From Candidatus Cryosericum hinesii (GTDB lineage: Bacteria; Caldisericota; Caldisericia; Cryosericales; Cryosericaceae): a stretch of DNA of 42,037 nucleotides. Shown here in pieces: positions 27,246 to 35,024 of the stretch. Below the pieces are notes generated by a model. That model did not search any database and was not told the DNA's origin. It saw nothing but the letters and a program-made list of their open reading frames with translations. The stretch's first letter is position 1. The number at the start of each line of letters is the position of its first letter. The position numbers and the translations under genes are program-made. The stretch lies in the NCBI RefSeq assembly GCF_003570985.1, contig NZ_QXIW01000028.1, positions 22,477-64,513 on the forward strand. The letters are read 5' to 3'.

Positions 27246-27356
27246 CGTAGTGTTTCAGCGAGGAAAACAGGAAACTTCGCATCAGAAATGTTGCTGATTT
27301 TCCACTGCTCCAGAAGATTCTGACCTAAGTACTGGCAAGTCGTTCAATAGGTTATA

Positions 27357-27392
27357 GGGGACTGTGACCGATCGGTCACAGTCCCCCTTTTT
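27357..27392 (+). terminator. Rho-independent terminator of the PTS-hexulose operon
   Basis: A perfect 13-bp stem (27357-27369 with 27374-27386; arm starts GGGGACTGTGACC) closed by the tetranucleotide GATC and followed by CTTTTT. This is the strongest terminator in the window and marks the end of the operon that starts at the EIIC gene. Confidence 0.92.
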
Positions 27393-27620
27393 CATAAGAG
27401 CTCCTTGATGATTGGAAGCTCAATGCTCACTGTCAGTCCCTTGCCTGTATTACTTGTCAGGACCGTGCACACTGGTGATGCAGGTAACCATTGGCAGACC
27501 GAGTCCACGGCCATTACAGATAGGATGTTTCCCCACTGATGAATGTAGAAATTCTGTCAGGTCGGAAAGCTCATTCTTTGGTATTCTTCCTAGTATCAGA
27601 ACTACATGAAAACGTGTATA
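27392..27620 (-). pseudogene. Decayed C-terminal fragment of a GHKL (histidine-kinase type) ATPase
   Basis: Read leftward, this region gives ELSDLTEFLHSSVG, then NGRGLGLPMVTCITSVHG, which matches the G2 box (GxGLGL) and following helix of histidine-kinase-like ATPase domains. The frame then breaks. In a neighbouring frame the expected C-terminus follows: SNTGKGLTVSIELPIIKELL and a stop at 27392-27394. An upstream open frame extends to 27830 but has no recognisable kinase sequence beyond this point. I read it as a frameshifted remnant of a sensor kinase or anti-sigma-type ATPase. The rest of the 27,620-27,899 stretch shows no convincing gene. Confidence 0.5.
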
Positions 27621-27899
27621 GTGACACATTATTCTAAGCAAGCAGACAGACGGCAACCTCAACCAGATAAGTGTGAGTTTTATTGGGGAACTCATGCCCT
27701 CTTTGGACAAAATGGTTTCAGGCATACAGAAACATACAATCTTACCGTTGATTCCAGTGGGCAGATACGGTAGACTGCTCATAGTACAAGGGGTTTGAAA
27801 GCAATTTGGAGGTGCGAATGACGAGTGCAAAGGAATTAAATAGACATAATTCGGTTGTCCGGAATCTATCTTCAGGAAATGAAAAAGGAGGTAAGCTCA

Positions 27900-28919
27900 A
27901 TGAAACTGTTTGAAGAATACAAAGTCAAAGATATAACTCTTAAGAACAGAATCGTTATGCCGCCGATGTGTATGTATCAGGCAACGTCTGACGGTTTGCC
28001 ATCGTCGTTTCATCTATGCCACTATGCCTCCAGAGCTCTGGGAGGAGTAGGGTTGATCATTGTGGAGTCGACCGGTGTAGCCCCTGAGGGCAGGCTCACG
28101 GACAACGACCTTGGCATCTGGAATGACGACCAGATTGCCGGGCTGAAACGGATTGTGGATGCCTGCCATGCAAACGGCGCCAAAATTGCGCTTCAAATCA
28201 ACCACGCCGGCAGAAAGAGCACGTCCTCCGCAAGACAACCTTTTGCCCCGAGCGCTGTCCGCTTTAGCAGCGATTACCGTATGCCGGAAGAGCTGACGAA
28301 GGCACAGATCGGTGAGATTGTTGCAGCCTTCAAAGCGGCGGCTGGGCGGGTCAATACCGCCGGATTCGACGCTTTGGAGATCCATGCGGCGCATGGCTAC
28401 CTTGTTCATGAGTTTCTGTCGCCGATTACCAACAGGCGCACGGATGAGTATGGTGGCAGTCTGGAGAACCGGGTCAGGTTTCTCAAAGAAATACTGGCAG
28501 CCGTTCGCCCTGTCTGGCCCGAAGAAAAACCGCTGTGGATCCGTGTCTCTGCCCGTGATTATCAGGAAGGTGGAATCGACGGCGAAATGATGGTGCAAAT
28601 AATAAACATGGTCAAATCTTCGATTGATCTTGTCCATGTAAGTTCTGGTGGCCTACTCCCTATAGAGATCAACGATTATCCCGGGTATCAGGTCCCCTTG
28701 TCAGAAAAGATACGAAAAGAATGTGGCAAACCGACAATCGCCGTGGGTTTGATTACAAATGATGAAATGGTGGAAGAAATTCTTCAAAACGGCAGGGCGG
28801 ATCTAGTGGCGCTGGGACGTGAGCTTCTGCGCAATCCCTACTGGATGATCAATGCAGCAACAAAGCATGGAATCGCCGGGTATGTGCCGGAGTCTTATAC
28901 GAGAGCTCACAAGGTCTGA
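27900..28919 (+). CDS. NADH:flavin oxidoreductase of the old yellow enzyme family (YqjM/NamA-like)
   Basis: A 339-residue FMN-dependent ene-reductase. It closely follows YqjM/NamA of Bacillus: LKNRIVMPPMCMYQ with the redox-tuning Cys, LGIWNDDQI, QINHAGRKST, the substrate-binding HAAHGYLVHEFLSP pair of histidines, NRRTDEYGGSLENRVRFL, and the C-terminal LVALGRELLRNPYW. It reduces activated C=C bonds, often of electrophiles, in the cytosol. The ATG at 27900 has a perfect AGGAGG 8 nt upstream; an earlier in-frame ATG at 27855 would put that site inside the gene. It is monocistronic and converges with the next gene, 40 nt away. Confidence 0.93.
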   Translation: MKLFEEYKVKDITLKNRIVMPPMCMYQATSDGLPSSFHLCHYASRALGGVGLIIVESTGVAPEGRLTDNDLGIWNDDQIAGLKRIVDACHANGAKIALQINHAGRKSTSSARQPFAPSAVRFSSDYRMPEELTKAQIGEIVAAFKAAAGRVNTAGFDALEIHAAHGYLVHEFLSPITNRRTDEYGGSLENRVRFLKEILAAVRPVWPEEKPLWIRVSARDYQEGGIDGEMMVQIINMVKSSIDLVHVSSGGLLPIEINDYPGYQVPLSEKIRKECGKPTIAVGLITNDEMVEEILQNGRADLVALGRELLRNPYWMINAATKHGIAGYVPESYTRAHKV

Positions 28920-28959
28920 TCTTGTAAAGATATCTCTGAAGCGGTTGACGTTCTACTGT

Positions 28960-29751
28960 TCAGGGCAGATCGATGTCTGTGACAACGAGTGCGTGATCAC
29001 TGCCGGCCCGGACAGCCTCTTCATACAGGTAGCGGACATCCGTGACACTGATGCTGGGCGAGACGCGGATGCTGTCATAGCGGCAGCGCAGGTATTTGCC
29101 TTTCCGTCCGCGGTGATACGAATCGGCAAGGGGTCCGTTCGGGTAGTACCGTACCCGGCGTTTCAGTTCTGCGGGATGGCCGGTGTACCACAAGCGCAGG
29201 ACGTCTTCGGTTCGTGTCCCGGCGCCGAGGACCAGCGCCTCTTCTTCAGTCCACCACCTGCTTTGCTCGATGTCGGGGTGGTCCACGCGCGGCCCGTTGG
29301 CGTCCATGCCCAGCACGACGGGGCAGGGGGCGGAGGACAGCCAATCCGCAAGGGCGCTGAACGCGCGGGGTCGCTCCGTTTTGCCTGGACCCGTATTAGT
29401 GGGGGCATAGCAGGAGAGGAGCGTCAGGGCGGATCCCGTGTGGGTGGCAGTGATGGCAAGCGAACGACTGGGGAGCAGGAGGTCTGGGACAGGTAACGCT
29501 GACCCGAGCACCCATTCGCCTGTGGCCGCTATTAAGCACCCGCCCCGGCGGGCGACACCTTGGGAAGAGATAGGAAACGACCATGTGTCGGTGGTGTGTT
29601 CCCACAGGCGACTGTCCACCACGGCACGTACGGCGGATGGTCCCACGTCCTGCAGGAGCAGGATGTCGGAGTTCTGGTCAGCCAGCAATCGGAGCTGATC
29701 GGTCGGATGGGGCATACCGCGCACATTCCAGCTTGCGATTCGCAGTCTCAT
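28960..29751 (-). CDS. Endonuclease/exonuclease/phosphatase (EEP) family protein
   Basis: A 263-residue protein with the EEP fold: IASWNVRGM at the N-terminus, DILLLQDVG (the usual LQE has become LQD, Asp35), a GMDANGPRVDH segment and the C-terminal GSDHALVVTDI with the catalytic Asp-His. Such proteins cleave nucleic acids or phosphodiesters with Mg2+; the substrate here is unknown. The start at 29751 is chosen because the family motif begins there and a TATACT box lies 6 nt upstream, which points to a leaderless message; an upstream in-frame extension would overlap the divergent gene. No signal peptide is apparent. Confidence 0.8.
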   Translation of the reverse strand: MRLRIASWNVRGMPHPTDQLRLLADQNSDILLLQDVGPSAVRAVVDSRLWEHTTDTWSFPISSQGVARRGGCLIAATGEWVLGSALPVPDLLLPSRSLAITATHTGSALTLLSCYAPTNTGPGKTERPRAFSALADWLSSAPCPVVLGMDANGPRVDHPDIEQSRWWTEEEALVLGAGTRTEDVLRLWYTGHPAELKRRVRYYPNGPLADSYHRGRKGKYLRCRYDSIRVSPSISVTDVRYLYEEAVRAGSDHALVVTDIDLP

Positions 29752-29757
29752 ATGAGT

Positions 29758-29763
29758 AGTATA
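29758..29763 (-). promoter_or_regulatory. -10 box of the EEP gene, leaderless spacing
   Basis: TATACT on the minus strand (29763-29758) is followed by six bases (ACTCAT) and then the ATG of the EEP gene. A TTTGCG lies 16 nt upstream as a weak -35. There is no Shine-Dalgarno sequence. Confidence 0.55.
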
Positions 29764-29852
29764 CAAGGCTGGGCCCTCTCGCAAAAACACAGGAGCGGTG
29801 TAATCTAAACGAGACGACGGGTGGCAGAACCCGCACGACGGGAGGAAGAACC

Positions 29853-31211
29853 ATGAGTCAGTACAATCCACAGGCAGTCATGACGCAAGAGATGCTCGAT
29901 CAGTTCAGGATGTCATTCGAGAGCGATCCGGTCAACAGGCTGGTACAGAACGCTGTGACGCGGGTTTCCGTGCATACCGTTGCCCTCAACCACGAGGCGG
30001 CGACGGGGGTAGACCACACGTTCTCCGTGATGCTGCCGAGCAACGAGGCGACGGCTCAGGAGAAGAGCGGGCGCTGCTGGCTGTTCTCCGGCCTCAATAC
30101 GTTCCGGACCGAAGCGATGAAACGCCTTGATGTTGACAAGTTCGAGCTGTCACAGAATTACCTCATGTTCTGGGACAAGCTGGAGAAGGCGAGCTACTTC
30201 CTCGAGAGTATCCTTGCCACGCTGTCCGAGCCTGTCGATGGGCGCCTCCTGATGTACCTCTTGGGTTCCCCTTTGCAGGATGGTGGCCAGTGGGACATGT
30301 TCTGTGCCCTCGTGACCAAGTACGGCGTCGTCCCGAAGACCGTCATGCCCGAGACGGAGAGCAGCAGCAACACAAGGGACATGAACGACGTTATCACGGC
30401 CAAGCTGCGCGAGTATGCCGCCGAACTGAGGCGCATGGCTGCCAGTGGAGATGAAGAGGACGTCCTGCGTTCGCGCAAGGAAATGATGATGAACGTGATC
30501 TTCCGCATGCTGGCCACGCATCTCGGGACGCCGCCCGTCGAATTCTTCTGGCAGTGGCGGGACAAGGGGGGTACCTTCCACCGGGACGGTACCATCACTC
30601 CGCAGGATTTCTTCGCGCGGTACGTCGGCGTGGACCTCGAGAACAAGGTCTGTCTCATCAACTGCCCGACGCCCGACAAACCTATGAACCATCTATACAC
30701 CATCGGCTACCTGGGCAATGTCATCGAGGCGAGGGGTATCCGGTACCTGAACACGCCCATCGAGGTTTTCAAGCAGGCTGCGATCGACATGCTGGTCGCC
30801 GGCCGTCCGGTGTGGTTCGGCTGCGACGTGGGCAAGTTCGAAGAGCGGGACCTCGGCATCCTGGACCCGTCGATCTATGAGTATGACCTTGTCTATGGCG
30901 AGGGGCTCATGAGTGACAAGGCCGAGCGCATCATGTATGGGCAGAGTGCCATGACGCACGCCATGGTGCTGACAGGCGTCGACCTCGACGGCGATGGGCA
31001 TGCACGCAAGTGGCGTGTCGAGAATTCGTGGGGAGACAAGTTCGGGGAGAAGGGATTCTTCGTCATGACAGACGCGTGGTTCGACGAGTACGTGTACGAG
31101 GTCGCCGTCAGCCGGGACTATCTCCCGGAGGATCTGGCTGCTGTCCTGCGTGAAGAGCCGACGATCCTGCCGCCATGGGACCCGATGGGGGCCCTGGCTG
31201 TGGCTCGTTGA
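29853..31211 (+). CDS. pepC: C1 aminopeptidase (bleomycin hydrolase / PepC family)
   Basis: A 452-residue cytosolic cysteine aminopeptidase that forms hexameric rings in known members. Catalytic residues are visible: Cys near 75 in KSGRCWLFSG, His near 369 in MTHAMVLTGVD, and Asn near 390 in WRVENSWGDKFGEKGF. Other family landmarks are FELSQNYLMFWDKLEKA and LGSPLQDGGQWDM. The length is normal. A GGGAGGAAG site precedes the ATG. It is transcribed divergently from the EEP gene with about 100 bp between them, and its end lies 31 nt before the nitroreductase gene, so these two may share a transcript. Confidence 0.95.
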   Translation: MSQYNPQAVMTQEMLDQFRMSFESDPVNRLVQNAVTRVSVHTVALNHEAATGVDHTFSVMLPSNEATAQEKSGRCWLFSGLNTFRTEAMKRLDVDKFELSQNYLMFWDKLEKASYFLESILATLSEPVDGRLLMYLLGSPLQDGGQWDMFCALVTKYGVVPKTVMPETESSSNTRDMNDVITAKLREYAAELRRMAASGDEEDVLRSRKEMMMNVIFRMLATHLGTPPVEFFWQWRDKGGTFHRDGTITPQDFFARYVGVDLENKVCLINCPTPDKPMNHLYTIGYLGNVIEARGIRYLNTPIEVFKQAAIDMLVAGRPVWFGCDVGKFEERDLGILDPSIYEYDLVYGEGLMSDKAERIMYGQSAMTHAMVLTGVDLDGDGHARKWRVENSWGDKFGEKGFFVMTDAWFDEYVYEVAVSRDYLPEDLAAVLREEPTILPPWDPMGALAVAR

Positions 31212-31242
31212 CATACAGAAATTTTACGGGGAGGCACCAGTC

Positions 31243-31821
31243 GTGGATATCCTGGAAGCGATAGCCGCGCGGAGGAGCATCCGCAAATTCACTGACCGTC
31301 CTGTTACCGAGGAGACCGTGAACGCGGTCCTCGCAGCGGCGATTCTCGCGCCGTCGGGTAAGAACCATCAGTCATGGCGGTTCGTCGTGGTGGCGGGCGA
31401 CGAGAAGCGCGCACAGATGATACGAGTCATGCGCGAGGGCATCACAGACACCAAGGCTCGCGGGATAGACACCGGCTCGGCCATTATGACGGCGCGTGTC
31501 ATGGACCGCGCTCCCGTGACGATCTTTGTCTTCAACCCGGAAGGTGTGGCACCCTGGGCGTCGCACTCGCTTGCGCAAATAGTCATGGAAACAGTAGACA
31601 CTCAGTCCATCGGGGCGGCGATCCAGAACATGCTGCTGGCCGCACAGGCTATGGGTCTGGGCGCGGTCTGGATGTGTGACGTGTGGTCGGCGTATCAACA
31701 ACTGGAAGAATGGCTGGGAGAATCGGGCCAGCTCGTGGCCGCAGTGGCGCTTGGGTATCCAGACGAGCAGCCCGCTGCCCGTCCGAGGCGCCCCTTGTCC
31801 GAGGTCGTGCACTGGTTCTAG
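31243..31821 (+). CDS. Nitroreductase-family FMN oxidoreductase
   Basis: A 192-residue protein with the nitroreductase fold: ILEAIAARRSIRKFTDRPV at the N-terminus (the RRSIR FMN-phosphate motif), LAPSGKNHQSWRFVVV, the SIGAAIQNMLLAAQAMGLG helix, and LVAAVALGYPDEQP near the C-terminus. These are dimeric flavoenzymes that reduce nitro compounds, quinones or related electrophiles; the physiological substrate is unknown. The start is GTG at 31243 with GGGGAGG 8 nt upstream; an upstream in-frame ATG at 31150 lies inside pepC and adds no family sequence. Confidence 0.9.
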   Translation: MDILEAIAARRSIRKFTDRPVTEETVNAVLAAAILAPSGKNHQSWRFVVVAGDEKRAQMIRVMREGITDTKARGIDTGSAIMTARVMDRAPVTIFVFNPEGVAPWASHSLAQIVMETVDTQSIGAAIQNMLLAAQAMGLGAVWMCDVWSAYQQLEEWLGESGQLVAAVALGYPDEQPAARPRRPLSEVVHWF

Positions 31822-32018
31822 TGGGTGGCACGGACTTATGAGAATGAGCTCAAAAAACTGTTCACACCGTAGCCATTCTGGACATAATAATCAATACTTG
31901 TGTGGTAGGCAGACCGACAATGTCCAGAGACGCATCGGGGTTGTGTGGGGTTGCCGATTGGCTTGATTGTGTGGAAGGGTAATGAATCTGGGCAAAGAGA
32001 CCAGAAGGGGAGAACAAG

Positions 32019-32705
32019 GTGAGAGAAGAACCTAGAATACAGATTACCAAAGATGGACCCTACCTGGTGTCCGGTAAAGTTCGCTTATCGAGAGAGACCA
32101 TCATTGTTGACGAGAATGGTGTTTCGGACACATGGGAAGAGACTGAGAAGTCTGAGACTCCCGAAAGCTGTGCATTGTGCAGGTGCGGAAAATCCAGCAA
32201 CAAACCATTTTGCGATGGGACACATGAAAAGATTGACTTCGATGGTACAGAGACGGCACAGAATGAGCCGTATGAACGGAGTTCCCAAGCCATACAGGGC
32301 CCCACTCTAGTTCTTAGAGACAAAGCAGAACTCTGCGTAGGTGCGAGGTTCTGTGACAAGGGCATTGGCACGTGGGAGTTGACAAAACACTCAGGCGTTC
32401 CACTCGCCAAAGAGATGGCAATACAGACTGCCGGCAACTGCCCGTCCGGCAGGCTGGTGTGCTATGATAAGGAAACAGAAAAACCGATCGAACCCGCATG
32501 TGGGGAATCCATCGCTCTTGTTGAAGACCCTCAGGAGGGCGTGAGTGGTCCTCTTTGGGTACGAGGGAAGATACCTGTGGAGTCTTGCAAGGGCAAAGAA
32601 TATGAGCCAAGAAACAGGGTGACATTGTGCAGATGCGGAAAATCCAGCAACAAACCATTTTGTGACGGCACTCACGTTACTGTGAAGTTCTCTGACAAGA
32701 AGTAG
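32019..32705 (+). CDS. Iron-sulfur protein with two CDGSH domains and a central divergent Fe-S domain
   Basis: A 228-residue protein with two CDGSH motifs, CRCGKSSNKPFCDGTH, near residues 50-66 and 205-220; each has the three Cys and one His that bind a 2Fe-2S cluster. Between them is a segment with ELCVGARFCDKG, WELTK and NCPSGRLV, matching the small Fer4_19-like domain often combined with CDGSH proteins. The function of these bacterial proteins is poorly known; redox or Fe-S transfer roles are suggested. The two CDGSH repeats share an almost identical DNA stretch, evidence of recent internal duplication or conversion. The start is GTG at 32019, with GGGGAG upstream. Confidence 0.88.
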   Translation: MREEPRIQITKDGPYLVSGKVRLSRETIIVDENGVSDTWEETEKSETPESCALCRCGKSSNKPFCDGTHEKIDFDGTETAQNEPYERSSQAIQGPTLVLRDKAELCVGARFCDKGIGTWELTKHSGVPLAKEMAIQTAGNCPSGRLVCYDKETEKPIEPACGESIALVEDPQEGVSGPLWVRGKIPVESCKGKEYEPRNRVTLCRCGKSSNKPFCDGTHVTVKFSDKK

Positions 32706-32843
32706 AATAAGATCGTAGTACGTAGCACGACTGGGAGCAACCATGCCCCTGCACCTGGCAGGTCCAGGATGTCCAGGAAAAGGAAGCTGGTGCCGATGCG
32801 GGTTGTTCGTACAAAGGTGTACTGACGTCTTCCAGCAGGCGGA

Positions 32844-33332
32844 CTACGGACTGAGCAGTTTTGTGACCTGACGGCGGAAGTCGGGGAACAGGTTCAGCGA
32901 ACCCATTTCCTCGAGCGTGAACCATCCGATGCCTTCCGTCTCCCGTGTGTCCTCGGTGAGATGAGTTCCCTCGCCGGCCAAGGGCTCACAGACGTAGGCA
33001 AAGTCGATGTGGCAGTGCTCGGGTTCCGTGCCGGTTGGGATGCGCTCACACAGGACCATCCACGGAACGTGCAGGACCTCCACGACACCGGGCTCGCCCA
33101 GTGTCTCGTCCCGGGGGCTCACGATGCGGCAATGCACCCCTGTCTCCTCGAAGATCTCGCGGAGGCATGCTTCGTCTGGTGTCTCGTTGGGCTCCACGTG
33201 ACCGCCAGGGTAGATCCAGACATGATGTTTGCGGTGATTTACCAGCAGGATGCGGTCATCTCGCAGGACAAAACCTGACGCGGTGAAGTGTTTGGGCAGG
33301 AGCTGCGCCCAGGGCGGCAACAATTCCGTCAT
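32844..33332 (-). CDS. Nudix hydrolase
   Basis: A 162-residue protein with a complete Nudix box (GX5EX7REUXEEXGU) starting at GGHVEPNETPDEACLREIF near residue 43 and ending EETGV. The family hydrolyses nucleoside diphosphates linked to another moiety; the substrate is not predictable. The rest (LLPKHFTASGFVLRDDRILLV at the start, GIGWFTLEEM at the end) is typical. Its start overlaps the stop of the glycosyltransferase gene by 4 nt, so it is the last gene of a leftward operon. It converges with the CDGSH gene; the 138 bp between them show no clear terminator. Confidence 0.92.
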   Translation of the reverse strand: MTELLPPWAQLLPKHFTASGFVLRDDRILLVNHRKHHVWIYPGGHVEPNETPDEACLREIFEETGVHCRIVSPRDETLGEPGVVEVLHVPWMVLCERIPTGTEPEHCHIDFAYVCEPLAGEGTHLTEDTRETEGIGWFTLEEMGSLNLFPDFRRQVTKLLSP

Positions 33333-34489
33333 GATGACTCTGTTGGCGATGTTGGGCGATATACGTCTTCACAGATCCTTGCGACGATGTCCTGCGTGGC
33401 GTTGGGCCTCCCCAGGCGCCTGAGGTTACCGGACATCTCTGACCCCCTGCTTGTAAACATGAGTTCATCGGCGGCACGAAGAAGCTGATCGGCATCCTCC
33501 GCAGCATACGCGGCTTCGTGTTGTGTCAGGAACCGTGTGTTCGCGGTCTCCTGGCCCGGGAGGGGCTCGAAGATGACGAGCGGGACACCGACAGCCGCCG
33601 CCTCGGCAAGCGTGATGCCCCCTGCCTTGCTGACAAGCAGGTCGGCTGCCTGCATATACGCGGGAATCTGGTCAGTCCAACCGACTGCTCTGATAGTGTG
33701 CCTGGACGAACGCGCGATGGCCATGCTCCCTATCTGGCTCTGGACATCAGCGTTGTTGCCACAGAGAGCCATGATGGTGACGGGTTCTCCAAAGGGTCTG
33801 GACGTCAGAGTGTCACATGCCTCGAGGATATGCCCGAGGCCCAGTCCGCCTCCCGTGACGACGGCCAGATGGGCGTCCTGCGGGATACCCAGCATGGCAC
33901 GGGCTTCCTCCCGCGCACGGTGGATGGCGAACGCCGGACGGACGGGAATGCCGAAGGAGTAGATGGGTTCGCGGAGACGCCGGTGGGTAGCCTCGAAGGT
34001 GGCGGTGATTTGCTCGTTTGCCGAGACGTGCCAGTTGACTCCCTTGGACATGTACAGCGTCTGCAGGACGTAGTCGGTGAAGCAGTTGATGAGCGGTGTT
34101 CCCTGCATGCGGTGCCGTTTGACTTTTGAAAGCGCCAGCGTCGGCCAGAGATTCGTGGAGATGATCGCGTCGGGAGCCTCCATGAGCGCCAGCTCTTGCA
34201 GCCTTCTGTAGCCGACGTTTGCGAGAAGCCGCGATGTGCGCTCCGCCTCCCTGAGGTCCTGGGTGACGGTGTGCTGGAAGGCCAGATCGTAGGCCAGGGG
34301 GAGGATCCTGACAAGTTGCAGGTAGGCGTCGCGCATGACAAAGCGCATGGGCGCGGGGGCCTCGTCAAGGAAGTCGACGTATCGCGTTGCCCAGCCTCGC
34401 TGCTCGAAAACCTCTCCCAGCGCGCGTGCCGCCTGTTCATGTCCGGCGCCCACGCTGGCGTAGGCAAGCAGAACCTTGTAGTCAGCCAC
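33329..34489 (-). CDS. Glycosyltransferase of the MGDG-synthase/diacylglycerol glucosyltransferase (GT28-like) family
   Basis: A 386-residue protein. The N-terminal half shows YASVGAGHEQAARAL, the acceptor-side motif of MGDG synthase and UgtP-type enzymes; the C-terminal half has VVTGGGLGLGHILEA and the sugar-nucleotide site SKAGGITLAEAAAVGVPLVI with FEPLPGQETANTRFL. Enzymes of this family add hexose from a UDP-sugar to diacylglycerol at the inner face of the membrane; related ones (MurG) act on lipid II. Membrane glycolipid synthesis is the likely role. It overlaps BioY by 8 nt upstream and the Nudix gene by 4 nt downstream. Confidence 0.88.
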   Translation of the reverse strand: MADYKVLLAYASVGAGHEQAARALGEVFEQRGWATRYVDFLDEAPAPMRFVMRDAYLQLVRILPLAYDLAFQHTVTQDLREAERTSRLLANVGYRRLQELALMEAPDAIISTNLWPTLALSKVKRHRMQGTPLINCFTDYVLQTLYMSKGVNWHVSANEQITATFEATHRRLREPIYSFGIPVRPAFAIHRAREEARAMLGIPQDAHLAVVTGGGLGLGHILEACDTLTSRPFGEPVTIMALCGNNADVQSQIGSMAIARSSRHTIRAVGWTDQIPAYMQAADLLVSKAGGITLAEAAAVGVPLVIFEPLPGQETANTRFLTQHEAAYAAEDADQLLRAADELMFTSRGSEMSGNLRRLGRPNATQDIVARICEDVYRPTSPTESS

Positions 34490-35024
34490 CGTCTACCTCA
34501 GTCAGGGCCGAACGAAGGGGACGCGCAAGGGCGGCGACCACGGCCATTTTGACGACGTCGAGGGCCAGGATCGGGATGAGGCCGACGAGAGCTGCTTGGG
34601 CGGCGCCCCCTCGCAACAGGAGAACGTGCCACATCCAGAAGATGCCGGGGACATAGATGAAGACGAGCGATCCTTCTGCAAGAACCAGGTCACGCCACCG
34701 GGAGTCCCAGTGCCAATGCTCGGCAATGACGCCAATGACGATGGAGGCGAGCAGAAAACCGACAAGGAAGCCGCCCGTCGGTCCCGAGAGAGCGACCAGA
34801 CCGGAGGCTCCCTCTGCGAAGACCGGCAGGCCTACCAGTCCAAGCAGCAGGTAGGCCAGGACGGCAATGTACGCGCTCGTGCCGAACAGGAGTGGTGTCA
34901 GCACGACGAAGGCACTCTGGAATGTTATCGGGACCGGCCGGAGGGGGATACTGACGTAAGCGCCGATGACCAGCAGTGCCACCATGACGGCAAGCTGCGC
35001 GACACGCCGTGTGGAGAGTTTCAC
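34482..35024 (-). CDS. bioY: BioY-type biotin transporter substrate-binding (S) component
   Basis: A 180-residue membrane protein with about six helices. BioY features are visible: AYVSIPLRPVPITFQSAFVV at residues about 22-41, LAYLLLGLVGLPVFA, and GPTGGFLVGFLLASI. BioY captures biotin and works with the shared ECF energy-coupling module, or alone; no ECF genes are in this window. It sits in an overlapping operon, with its start inside the end of the amidohydrolase gene (4-nt overlap) and its stop inside the glycosyltransferase start. No biotin-biosynthesis gene is nearby, so the cell may scavenge biotin. Confidence 0.93.
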   Translation of the reverse strand: MKLSTRRVAQLAVMVALLVIGAYVSIPLRPVPITFQSAFVVLTPLLFGTSAYIAVLAYLLLGLVGLPVFAEGASGLVALSGPTGGFLVGFLLASIVIGVIAEHWHWDSRWRDLVLAEGSLVFIYVPGIFWMWHVLLLRGGAAQAALVGLIPILALDVVKMAVVAALARPLRSALTEVDGG

